From NCBI RefSeq assembly GCF_001426505.1, contig NZ_LMEV01000019.1, forward strand, positions 315,279 to 351,821: a stretch of DNA of 36,543 nt. The letters run 5' to 3'. The notes below the pieces were generated by a model. It saw only the letters and a program-made list of their open reading frames with translations. It was not told the DNA's origin and made no database searches. The translations under genes and the position numbers were made by a program. This DNA is from Variovorax sp. Root473 (GTDB taxonomy: Bacteria > Pseudomonadota > Gammaproteobacteria > Burkholderiales > Burkholderiaceae_C). Below are positions 22,997 to 30,891 of the stretch, in pieces. The stretch's first letter is position 1. The number at the start of each line of letters is the position of its first letter.

Positions 22997-24109
22997 ATGA
23001 GCGGCAACACCTTCGGAACTCTCTTCGCGGTCACCAATTTCGGCGAGTCGCACGGCCCGGCCATCGGCTGCGTGATCGACGGCTGCCCCCCGGGCATGGC
23101 CCTGAGCGAGGCCGACATCCAGGGCGACCTCGACCGCCGGCGCCCCGGCACCAGCCGCCACGTCACCCAGCGCAACGAGCCCGACGCGGTGCAGATTCTT
23201 TCTGGCGTGTACGAGGGCAAGACCACCGGCACCCCCATTGCGCTGCTGATCCAGAACACCGACCAGCGCAGCAAGGACTACGGGCAGATTGCCCAGCAGT
23301 TCCGCCCCGGCCACGCCGACTTCACCTACTGGAAGAAATACGGCATCCGCGATCCGCGCGGTGGCGGGCGTTCTTCGGCACGTCTCACCGCGCCCATGGT
23401 CGCGGCCGGCGCGGTCGCCAAGAAGTGGCTGGCCGAAAAATACGGCATGGTGTTCCGCGGCTGCATGACGCAGATCGGCGAAATCGCGATTCCCTTCGAG
23501 AACTGGGACCACGTGCCCAACAACCCCTTCTTCGCCCCCATCGCCGACGTGAGCGCGCTGGAGGACTACATGGACCGCCTGCGCAAGGCCGGCGACTCCT
23601 GCGGCGCGCGCATCCGCGTCACCGCCACCAAGGTGCCCGTGGGCCTGGGCGAGCCGCTGTTCGACAAGCTCGACGCCGAGATCGCGTACGCCATGATGGG
23701 CATCAACGCCGTGAAGGCCGTGGAAATCGGCGCAGGCTTCGACAGCATCACGCAGCGCGGCACCACGCATGGCGACTCGATCACGCCGACCGGTTTTCTC
23801 ACCAACAACGCGGGCGGCATCCTCGGCGGCATCAGCTCGGGGCAAGACCTCGAGGTGAGCATTGCGATCAAGCCGACCAGCTCGATCATCAGCCCGCGCC
23901 AGTCCATCGACGTGAACAACAACCCCGTCGAAGTCATCACCAAGGGCCGCCACGACCCCTGCGTGGGCATCCGCGCCACGCCCATCGCCGAAGCCATGCT
24001 TGCGCTGGTGGTGATGGAACACGTGCTGCGCAACCGCGCGCAGTGCGGCGACGTGAACCCGCCCGCCGAGAAGAGCGAAGCTGCGTCACCGCAGTCGTCT
24101 TTCCTGTAG
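22997..24109 (+). CDS. aroC: Chorismate synthase
   Basis: A 370-residue FMN-dependent enzyme that converts 5-enolpyruvylshikimate-3-phosphate to chorismate, the last common step of aromatic amino acid synthesis. The three family signatures are visible: GESHGPAIGCVIDGCPPG near residue 16, RGGGRSSAR near 125, and the C-terminal SSIISPRQSIDV followed by GRHDPCVGIRA. FRPGHADFTYWKKYG is also conserved. Length is normal. The ATG has no ribosome site but lies seven bases after a -10-like GATAAT. Its stop TAG overlaps the GTG start of an MFS transporter. Confidence 0.97.
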   Translation: MSGNTFGTLFAVTNFGESHGPAIGCVIDGCPPGMALSEADIQGDLDRRRPGTSRHVTQRNEPDAVQILSGVYEGKTTGTPIALLIQNTDQRSKDYGQIAQQFRPGHADFTYWKKYGIRDPRGGGRSSARLTAPMVAAGAVAKKWLAEKYGMVFRGCMTQIGEIAIPFENWDHVPNNPFFAPIADVSALEDYMDRLRKAGDSCGARIRVTATKVPVGLGEPLFDKLDAEIAYAMMGINAVKAVEIGAGFDSITQRGTTHGDSITPTGFLTNNAGGILGGISSGQDLEVSIAIKPTSSIISPRQSIDVNNNPVEVITKGRHDPCVGIRATPIAEAMLALVVMEHVLRNRAQCGDVNPPAEKSEAASPQSSFL

Positions 24110-25302
24110 TGTCTGCCGCGCCACCTGTGGCTGCCGGGCGCGGCCACCTGTTGGCATTCGCTGGCCTGTCGGCCAGCTATTTCGCGCACATCGGTTTTTT
24201 CAATCCGTACCTGCCGCTGTGGCTGAAAGAGCTGGGCCTGCCGATCTTCACGATCAGCCTGCTGGCCTCGGTGCAATCGATCACGCGCGTCTTCGCGCCT
24301 TATGCCTGGGGTGCGCTCAGCGACCACACCGGCCAGCGCGTGAAGCTGCTGCGCTTCAGTGCCGCCGTCGCACTGGCCAGTTCCTTCGGGCTGTGGTGGC
24401 ACGGCGGCGCCTGGTGGCTCGCACTCGTGCTGCTGGTCATGTTCACGCACACCAGCTCGATGATGTCGCTCACCGAAGCGGCCATGGCGCAGATCGTCGC
24501 GGGCGACTGGGGCCGCTACGGGCGCATCCGCCTGTGCGGCTCGGCCGGCTTCCTCGTCACCGTGTTCGTCGCGGGCGAGTGGTTCGAGCGCTTCGGCATG
24601 AAGCACTTCCCGTTCTGGGCCGCGGGCACGCTGGCGGTGGTGCTGATCGCGACGATGAAGCTGCCCGACCTGCGCGAGCCGCCGGCCGCGCACGACGTCG
24701 TGAAGGAGCCCATCGGCCCCGTGCTGCGCATCCCCGCCGTGCGCTGGTTCTTTGCCTCGCTGTTCTTCCAGGTGATGTCGCACTTCTCGGTGTACGCGTT
24801 CTTCTCGCTGTACCTCGATTCGATCGGCTATGGCAAGAGCACCATCGGCCTCTTGTGGGCGCTGTCGGTGGTGGCCGAGATCGTCTGGTTCTTTTTGCAG
24901 GGCCGGCTCATCGGCCTGTTGCCGATGCCGCGCTGGATGCTGGTGTGCGGCATCGCCGGCGTGGCGCGGCTCGGCCTCACGGCCGGGCTGGGCGGCTTCA
25001 TCGCGGCGCTGGTCATCGCGCAATGGCTGCACGCGCTGAGCTTCGCGGCGCACCATACGGCCTGCATCGCCGTGGTGTCGCGCCGCTTCCCGGGTCACCT
25101 GCGCGGACGCGGGCAGGCGCTGTTCACGGTGATCGGCTACGGCTTCGGCGGCGTGCTGGGCGTGCTGCTGGGTGGGGCGGTGGCGCAGGAACTGGGCTAC
25201 CGCACGATGTTCGCGCTGGCGGCTCTGCTCGCGGTGGCGGGCACGCTGTGCGCCTGGCGGATGGTGGTGCTCGAACCGCCGGCGCGCGCCAGCAGAAGCT
25301 GA
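24109..25302 (+). CDS. HcaT-like MFS transporter (MFS_1-like)
   Basis: A 397-residue membrane protein with about twelve helices, similar to the HcaT/3-phenylpropionate transporter-like group. It has the early segment SASYFAHIGFFNPYLPLWLKELG and motif-A-like GALSDHTGQRVKLL after helix 2. The group includes putative uptake systems for aromatic acids and nucleosides, but most members are uncharacterised. I chose GTG 24109 because it overlaps the aroC stop (TAGTG) and starts just before helix 1. The gene ends 28 bases from the convergent aspartate decarboxylase gene. Confidence 0.85.
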   Translation: MSAAPPVAAGRGHLLAFAGLSASYFAHIGFFNPYLPLWLKELGLPIFTISLLASVQSITRVFAPYAWGALSDHTGQRVKLLRFSAAVALASSFGLWWHGGAWWLALVLLVMFTHTSSMMSLTEAAMAQIVAGDWGRYGRIRLCGSAGFLVTVFVAGEWFERFGMKHFPFWAAGTLAVVLIATMKLPDLREPPAAHDVVKEPIGPVLRIPAVRWFFASLFFQVMSHFSVYAFFSLYLDSIGYGKSTIGLLWALSVVAEIVWFFLQGRLIGLLPMPRWMLVCGIAGVARLGLTAGLGGFIAALVIAQWLHALSFAAHHTACIAVVSRRFPGHLRGRGQALFTVIGYGFGGVLGVLLGGAVAQELGYRTMFALAALLAVAGTLCAWRMVVLEPPARASRS

Positions 25303-25306
25303 GCAA

Positions 25307-25319
25307 GCCGGCGGCCGGC
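25307..25319. terminator. Hairpin between convergent MFS and asdA genes
   Basis: GCCGG (25307-25311) pairs with CCGGC (25315-25319) around CGG, in the 28-base gap between two convergent genes. It is symmetric and lacks a T tract; a bidirectional stop is plausible but unproven. Confidence 0.35.
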
Positions 25320-25330
25320 AACGGCGTCTG

Positions 25331-26995
25331 CTACGACGGCGTCTGCTGCTTCTTCTTCCCGGTCTTCACGGGTTTGACGACGGCGGTCTTCGTTTTCTCG
25401 CCCTTGCCGCTTCCCACCTCCTTCTCGAACATCGCAAAGTACTCCGAAGCCATCTTGCGCAGCGATCGCCCGATGTTCGCGTAGTCGTACTCGTTGAGGT
25501 TGGCCAGTGACACGCGCCCCGACGGGTGCTTGCCGCCGAAGCCGCGCCCGGGCAGCAGCACGATGCTGGTTTCCGCGGCGATGCGGAACAGCGCTTCGTT
25601 CGGCTGCAGCTTGGTCAGGATCCATTTCCCGAAGCGTTCGCCGTGCATCTGCGTGGCGATGTCCTGCAGGTCGAGCAGGTGGTAGTAGCTCACCGAGTTG
25701 GGGTCGGGCGGCAGTGGCAGGCCGAGCTCGCGGTACAGCGCTTCCTTGCGTCGCGAGACGATGTGCTTCATCGACTTCTTGTAGGTCTCGCCCTCGTCCA
25801 TGAGGCAGAACAGCGAGAACATCACCATCTGAGCCTGCACCGGCGTGGAGAGGCCGGCCGTGTGGTTCAGGGCCACTGTGCGGCTGTCGGCCACGAGGCG
25901 GTCGATGAACTTCAGCTTGCGTGGCTCGGTGGTGATGGAGCTGTAGCGCGCGTCGAGTTCCCGGCGCTTGGCCTCGGGCAGGGCGGCGATCTTGCGGTCG
26001 AGGATGTTGTCCTCGTGCGTGGCGACCACGCCCATGCGCCAGCCGGTGGCGCCGAAATATTTCGAGAACGAATACACCAGGATCGTGTTCTGCGGGCAGA
26101 CCGCGAACAGCGACAGGAAGTTGTCGGCAAAGGTGCCGTACACGTCGTCCGTGAGGATGATGAGGTCCGGCCGCTGCTTCACGATGTCGGCGATGTAGCC
26201 CAGCACTTCGTCGCTGATCTTCACCGAGGGCGGGTTGCTCGGGTTGCACAGGAAGAAGGCCTTGACCTTCGGGTCGAGCAGCTTCTGCAGCTCTTTCTTC
26301 GTGAACTGCCAGTTGTTCTCGGCCGGTGCGTCGATCAGCGCCTCGATGAGTTGGTAGTCGTTCAGGTGCGGGATCTCGATGTAGGGCGTGAAGATCGGCA
26401 TGCCCAGTGCAATGGTGTCGCCGGGCGACAGCAGGTGGTTCTCGCGCAGGCTGTTGAACAGGTAGGTCATGGCGGCGGTGCCGCCCTCGACCGCGTACAT
26501 GTCGAACTTGCCAACGAAGGGGTGGGTGCCGACCATTTCCTTGTGGATGTACTGGCCCACGACGATCTCGGTCAGGCGCAGCATGCGGTCGGGCACCGGG
26601 TAGTTGCAGCCCAGGATGGCCTCGCACATCTCGTAGATGAAGTCGCCGGCCGACAGGCCCAGTTGATCGCGCACGTACGACACGGCGGCCTCGATGAAGC
26701 GCACGCCCGGCTCGCCCGCGTGCGACTTGGCGAAGATCTCGAAGCGCGCTTCGATGCCCTCGCGCTGCGGAAAGCCGCCCACGTCCGGCATGTAGATGTA
26801 CGAGCGCTCGGCCTCGGCCATGGCGAACAGCCCGAACTGGAAGAAGCCGTGGCGCGGGGTGGTGGCCAGGAAGTTCGGGTTGCCGCGGCCGGCGTTGAGC
26901 ATGAGCCGGTCACTCTGTCGTGCGACCTGGATCAGCGCATCCTTCAGTTCGAACGGGCTCAGGCCGCCCAGCTTTTTCACGTCGCCGAAATCCAT
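25331..26995 (-). CDS. asdA: Aspartate 4-decarboxylase / aspartate aminotransferase (PLP)
   Basis: A 554-residue PLP enzyme that removes the beta-carboxyl of L-aspartate to give L-alanine and CO2, with some transaminase activity. It is longer than ordinary aminotransferases, as AsdA/AspD is. The PLP lysine is Lys312 in SFSKYFGATGWRMG. Other fold-type-I marks are CNPSNPPSVK, LTDDVYGTF, and the C-terminal LLPGRGFGGKHPSGRVSLANL. The C terminus ends in a Lys-rich tail. A perfect AAGGAG lies six bases before the ATG. It is the last gene of a minus-strand operon with two AspT antiporters; decarboxylation inside consumes a proton, and aspartate/alanine exchange makes the cycle energy-yielding. Confidence 0.95.
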   Translation of the reverse strand: MDFGDVKKLGGLSPFELKDALIQVARQSDRLMLNAGRGNPNFLATTPRHGFFQFGLFAMAEAERSYIYMPDVGGFPQREGIEARFEIFAKSHAGEPGVRFIEAAVSYVRDQLGLSAGDFIYEMCEAILGCNYPVPDRMLRLTEIVVGQYIHKEMVGTHPFVGKFDMYAVEGGTAAMTYLFNSLRENHLLSPGDTIALGMPIFTPYIEIPHLNDYQLIEALIDAPAENNWQFTKKELQKLLDPKVKAFFLCNPSNPPSVKISDEVLGYIADIVKQRPDLIILTDDVYGTFADNFLSLFAVCPQNTILVYSFSKYFGATGWRMGVVATHEDNILDRKIAALPEAKRRELDARYSSITTEPRKLKFIDRLVADSRTVALNHTAGLSTPVQAQMVMFSLFCLMDEGETYKKSMKHIVSRRKEALYRELGLPLPPDPNSVSYYHLLDLQDIATQMHGERFGKWILTKLQPNEALFRIAAETSIVLLPGRGFGGKHPSGRVSLANLNEYDYANIGRSLRKMASEYFAMFEKEVGSGKGEKTKTAVVKPVKTGKKKQQTPS

Positions 26996-27042
26996 GGAGT
27001 ACTCCTTGGTTGAAAAAAGAAAGAAGAGAGAAGGCGCGGTGC

Positions 27043-28731
27043 TCAGACCAGCGCCACGATCAGCGGCCCCAGCAGCGTGAGGAACACGTTCGCCAGTGCG
27101 TAGGTGATGGCGAAGGGCACGGTGGGAATGGCGTTCTCGGCCTTGCCCAGCACTTCGCCGAAGGCCGGGTTGGCGCTGCGCGAGCCGCTCAGCGCACCCG
27201 CGAAGACGGCCGTGTTCTCGTAGCGCAGCACGTAGCGCCCGAACAGCATCGTGAGGATCATCGGCACGAGCGTGACGACCACGCCGACACCGAAGATGGT
27301 CAGGCCCAGTTCCTTGATGGTCTGCACGGCCTGCAGGCCCGACGTGAGGCCGACCACGACCACGAAGCCCGCCAGGCCCAGGTCTTTCAGCAGCTGCACC
27401 GCGCTGGGCGGCAGCGCGCCGAAGGTCTGCTTCTTCGCGCGGTACCAGCCGAACAGCAGGCCCGACAGCAGCGCGCCGCCGCCGGCGCCGAGCGTCAGCG
27501 GGATGGCGCCGATCTTCACGCTCAGCAGGCCGACCAGCAGGCCCACCACCAGGCCCGCGCCCAGGTACACGAAGTCGGTCTTGGCGCTGGGCACGATCAC
27601 GTCGCCGACGAGGGACGCGACGCGCTTCACGTCCTGCTCGGCGCCGAAGATCGACACCAGGTCGCCCACCTGCACCACGGTGTCGGGCTTCATCGGCAGC
27701 ACCTGGCCCATGCGGCTGAGCTGCACCACGAAGATGCCGTGGCGCACGCCGCCCGCGGTGGCCTGGCGGATCTGGTCGACGGTCTTGCCGCCGAAGTCCT
27801 TGTTGGTGAGCACGATCTCGCGCTTGTTCAGCGTCAGCTCCATGCCGTCGACCGCGTCGACCTCCTTGCCCAGCAGCGGCGCGCTCGCCACCACGGCATC
27901 GCGCCGGCCCACGGTGAGCACGTAGTCGCCCTGGCGCAGCACGAGCGTGGGGCTGACCTCGACGAACTTGCCGTCGCGCTTCACGCGCTCGATGGTGATG
28001 GTGGTGGCGGGGTTGGCGTTCTCGATGTCGGCCACCGTGCGCTGCGGATCGCTCGTGAGCTGGTAGATGCGCCCGACCAGCGAGGGCGCGGCTTCTTCCT
28101 GGTCGGGGCCGAGCACTTTCACGCCGGCCTGCATCGCGGTCTCGGCCGCGATGGCGTCGTCGCGGATGCTGCGGCCCATGAGCTTGGGCAGGATGTTGAC
28201 GCACACGATGATCGCGCCGAACGAGCCGAACACGTAGGTCACGGCGTAGCCGATGGCCACGTTGCCCTGCAGTCGCGCGGTCTCGGCCGCGGCGAGGCCG
28301 AGCTTGCCGATGGCGTCGCCCGCGGTGCCGATGATGGCGCTCTGCGTGAGGCCGCCGGCCGCCACGCCCGCTGCCAGGCCCTTGTCGAGCCCGAACAGCC
28401 TGGCCATGACCACCACCGTGGCCAGGCCCGTGGCCGCCATCACGGCGGCCAGGATGATCTCCTTGATCGACTGCTTGCCCAGCGAGCTGAAGAACTGCGG
28501 CCCGCTCTCGAAGCCCACGGCGTAGATGAACAGCGCGAACAGCACGGCCTTCACGCCGCCGTCGATCTGCACGCCGACCTGGCTGACGATCACCGCCACC
28601 AGCAGCGAGCCGGCCACGCCGCCGAGCTGGAACTTGCCGAACTTGATCTTGCCGATCCAGTAGCCGACGGCCAGCGAGAGGAAGAGCGCCATCTCGGGCG
28701 ACTTCTTGAAGAGTTCATGCAGCCATTCCAT
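27043..28731 (-). CDS. aspT: AspT-family antiporter, second paralogue
   Basis: A 562-residue membrane antiporter of the aspartate:alanine exchanger family. It has N- and C-terminal hydrophobic halves separated by a soluble middle (about residues 190-370) with two TrkA-C-like domains, e.g. LRQGDYVLTVGRRDAV. The halves share a motif: VGFESGPQFF in the N half and GLTSGLQAV in the C half. The family's GxASG motif is altered to GLTSG, and the following Pro is Leu. It lies 73 bases downstream of the first aspT and 47 bases upstream of asdA. Its substrate may therefore differ from the first paralogue, or the two may work together. Confidence 0.9.
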   Translation of the reverse strand: MEWLHELFKKSPEMALFLSLAVGYWIGKIKFGKFQLGGVAGSLLVAVIVSQVGVQIDGGVKAVLFALFIYAVGFESGPQFFSSLGKQSIKEIILAAVMAATGLATVVVMARLFGLDKGLAAGVAAGGLTQSAIIGTAGDAIGKLGLAAAETARLQGNVAIGYAVTYVFGSFGAIIVCVNILPKLMGRSIRDDAIAAETAMQAGVKVLGPDQEEAAPSLVGRIYQLTSDPQRTVADIENANPATTITIERVKRDGKFVEVSPTLVLRQGDYVLTVGRRDAVVASAPLLGKEVDAVDGMELTLNKREIVLTNKDFGGKTVDQIRQATAGGVRHGIFVVQLSRMGQVLPMKPDTVVQVGDLVSIFGAEQDVKRVASLVGDVIVPSAKTDFVYLGAGLVVGLLVGLLSVKIGAIPLTLGAGGGALLSGLLFGWYRAKKQTFGALPPSAVQLLKDLGLAGFVVVVGLTSGLQAVQTIKELGLTIFGVGVVVTLVPMILTMLFGRYVLRYENTAVFAGALSGSRSANPAFGEVLGKAENAIPTVPFAITYALANVFLTLLGPLIVALV

Positions 28732-28804
28732 AGGGGAAGTCCTTTCAGGGCATCAATGGGACGAAGAGGGAAGAGAAGTGCGTGGGGCGTCTCGGGTCGT
28801 TGTC

Positions 28805-30493
28805 TTATTTCGCGTGCGTCACCAGCCCGGCCAGGGCCACGATCAGCGGTCCCATCAGCGGCAGCACGACGTTCGAGATGGCATAGGTGATCGTGTAGCC
28901 CAGCAGCGGCGTGGCGTTGCCTGCGGCGTTCTGCACGGCGCTGAGCGCGGGCGTGCTGCACTGCTGGCCGGCGATGGCGCCGAGCAGCACCGGTGCCTCG
29001 AGCTTCAACAAGCGGTGGCCGATGAACAGCGAGATGCTGGCCGGCACCACCGCGACGGCGATGCCCACCAGTGGCAGCGCGATGCCGAACTTCTGGACCA
29101 GCGCCAGCGCCTGCGGTCCCGAGGCCAGGCCCACGCAGGCGATGAAGGTGGCCAGGCCCAGGTCCTTCATGAGCGCCAGCGCGTCGGCCGGCACGCTCAG
29201 GCGGTGCGGGTGCTTCGACTGGTACCAGCCGAAGGCCAGCCCCGTCAGCAGCGCGCCGCCCCCGGTGCCGAGCGAAAACGGAATGCCGCCGAGCTTGGCG
29301 CTGAAGCCGCCGATGAACACGCCCAGCAGGATGCCCGCGGCGGCGAAGCTGATGTTGCTGCGCGTGGAGGCGATCACGCGGTCGCCGACCTGCGCGATGG
29401 CGCCCGCCACCTCGGGCGCGGGGCCGTAGAGCTGGAGCACGTCGCCGCGCTGCAGCGTGAGGTCGTTCACGAGCGGCATGGCGTGGCCGTCGCGCGCCAC
29501 GCCCACCACCTGCACGGTGGAGGGCAGCACGGCTTCGAGTTCGCGCAGCCCGCGGCCGAACCATTCGCGGCGGTTGGCGACGACCTCGGTGGTTTCGACC
29601 ACGGCGTCGAACGCGGCGGTGTCGGCGAACTCGGGGCCCAGCAACTCGCCCACGTTGACGAGCGCGCTGCGCCGCCCGATGGCGAGCACGCGGTCGCCCA
29701 CGCGCAGGTGCAAGCCGGGCTCGACCGAGAGGCTCTGGCCGCCGCGCACCACGCGCTCGATGCTGGCCTGCCGCCCGAGGATCGACGTCAGTTCGCAAAC
29801 CGAGCGGCCGCGTCCCACGGTGACGCGGAACACGCGCCCGACCATCTCGGGCGTCGCGCTGGCGGCGGCCGGATCGTCGGCGCCGCCGCCCATGGTCTTC
29901 CAGAGCTTGTCGGCTTCGGCGCGCAGGTCGACGCGCAGCAGCAGCGGAAACACCTGGCTCGTGGCCACCACGATGGCGATCAACCCGAACACGTAGGTGA
30001 TGGAGTAGGCCGTGACGACGTTGGCCTGCAGTTGCGCGATGTCGGCGGGCGAGAGGGCAAGCTTGGAGATCGCGTCGGTCGCCGTGCCCACCACGGCCGA
30101 TTCGGTGGCCGCGCCCGCCATCAACCCCGCGGCCGTGCCGCGGTCGAGCGACAGCAGCACGGTCGCGCCGAGCACCAGCGCGAGTACCACCACCACTTCG
30201 ACCACACAGAGCAGGCCCAGCCGCAGGCCCTTGGCATCGAGGTTGGCAAAGAACTGCGGACCGCCCGCGTAGCCGAGCGCAAAGATGAAGAGCATGAAAA
30301 ACACGTTCTTCACGCTGTCGTCGAGCCGGATGCCGAGTTGGCCGACGACCAGCGCGGCCATGAGCGTGCCGCAGATGCCGCCGAGCTGGACCGGGCCGAA
30401 ACGGATCTGGCCGACCGCATAGCCAATGCCCAGCACCAGGAACAAGGCGATCTCCGGATTGTTTCGAAGTATTTCCACGAGGTGGTTGAACAT
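28805..30493 (-). CDS. aspT: AspT-family aspartate:alanine antiporter, first paralogue
   Basis: A 562-residue antiporter, first gene of the asp operon. Hydrophobic N half, soluble TrkA-C pair in the middle (GLHLRVGDRVLAIGRRSAL and LTLQRGDVLQLYG), hydrophobic C half. The shared half-motif reads LGYAGGPQFF in the N half and GLASGPQAL in the C half; the latter is the canonical GxASG motif of AspT. AspT swaps external aspartate for internal alanine, moving net negative charge inward. As I recall, Comamonas testosteroni has the same arrangement of two aspT genes with asdA. It is clearly diverged from the second copy along its whole length. Confidence 0.92.
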   Translation of the reverse strand: MFNHLVEILRNNPEIALFLVLGIGYAVGQIRFGPVQLGGICGTLMAALVVGQLGIRLDDSVKNVFFMLFIFALGYAGGPQFFANLDAKGLRLGLLCVVEVVVVLALVLGATVLLSLDRGTAAGLMAGAATESAVVGTATDAISKLALSPADIAQLQANVVTAYSITYVFGLIAIVVATSQVFPLLLRVDLRAEADKLWKTMGGGADDPAAASATPEMVGRVFRVTVGRGRSVCELTSILGRQASIERVVRGGQSLSVEPGLHLRVGDRVLAIGRRSALVNVGELLGPEFADTAAFDAVVETTEVVANRREWFGRGLRELEAVLPSTVQVVGVARDGHAMPLVNDLTLQRGDVLQLYGPAPEVAGAIAQVGDRVIASTRSNISFAAAGILLGVFIGGFSAKLGGIPFSLGTGGGALLTGLAFGWYQSKHPHRLSVPADALALMKDLGLATFIACVGLASGPQALALVQKFGIALPLVGIAVAVVPASISLFIGHRLLKLEAPVLLGAIAGQQCSTPALSAVQNAAGNATPLLGYTITYAISNVVLPLMGPLIVALAGLVTHAK

Positions 30494-30605
30494 CTGCCGA
30501 AATTTCTCCGGGTTTATTTGTTCTCTTATTCAGTTGGCCGGCGGCACGGTGCTTTGAACTTTGTTTTTAATTCGCGAGTGGACGATTTTTCTTATTGGCT
30601 TTTAC

Positions 30606-30634
30606 GATAAATCAACATTCCCGACAATTGTCAA
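30606..30634 (-). promoter_or_regulatory. Candidate asp operon promoter with palindrome at the -35
   Basis: On the minus strand, a consensus -35 TTGACA (30634-30629) is followed after 17 bases by a weak -10 TTTATC (30611-30606). The perfect 10-base palindrome GACAATTGTC (30623-30632) overlaps the -35, as an operator would. The start would lie near 30600, leaving a leader of about 105 bases before the first aspT. Confidence 0.5.
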
Positions 30635-30751
30635 AATCTGAAATGAGTCGCTGGGAAATAAATTGAGACGCGGCCTTTTGAATTACAAATTTCCTGCGGC
30701 AGTGCCATCAAATACCGAGCCAACGGGCGACTTCCCCCCGGGTTTTCGATA

Positions 30752-30772
30752 ACTAAATTCGCTTGATTTAGT
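30752..30772 (+). promoter_or_regulatory. Candidate ROK-repressor operator ACTAAAT-N7-ATTTAGT
   Basis: Perfect inverted repeat with 7-base arms (30752-30758 and 30766-30772). It covers the -35 of the likely frc promoter. The AT-rich arms with CTAAA/TTTAG resemble the operators of XylR-like ROK repressors. The ROK regulator is the last gene of the operon that starts here. Confidence 0.65.
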
Positions 30773-30791
30773 CGATCGCCTGCTCGATAGT
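30763..30791 (+). promoter_or_regulatory. Candidate frcBCA promoter
   Basis: TTGATT (30763-30768) and GATAGT (30786-30791) are 17 bases apart. The -35 lies within the right part of the inverted repeat. The start would fall near 30798, giving a leader of about 95 bases. Confidence 0.5.
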
Positions 30792-30850
30792 CCTTCTCGC
30801 GTCCGGATGCCTTCCTGCTTGTTTGCGGTGAAGCGCCGGTTTCACAGCAA

Positions 30851-30867
30851 GCACGGCAACGCCGTGC
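30851..30867 (+). other. Leader hairpin just upstream of the frcB ribosome site
   Basis: GCACGGC (30851-30857) pairs perfectly with GCCGTGC (30861-30867) around AAC. It ends 10 bases before the AAGGAG of frcB (30878-30883). It may stabilise the mRNA or affect translation initiation. Confidence 0.4.
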
Positions 30868-30891
30868 CCCGCCCCTGAAGGAGACACACCC

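Larger units (their letters stand above)
30494..30891. other. AT-rich divergent control region between the asp and frc operons
   Basis: This 398-base gap has no convincing gene. It is markedly AT-richer than its surroundings and holds the asp promoter (30606-30634, minus), the ROK-type operator and frc promoter (30752-30791, plus) and a leader hairpin before frcB (30851-30867). I see no other ordered element in the rest. Confidence 0.7.
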
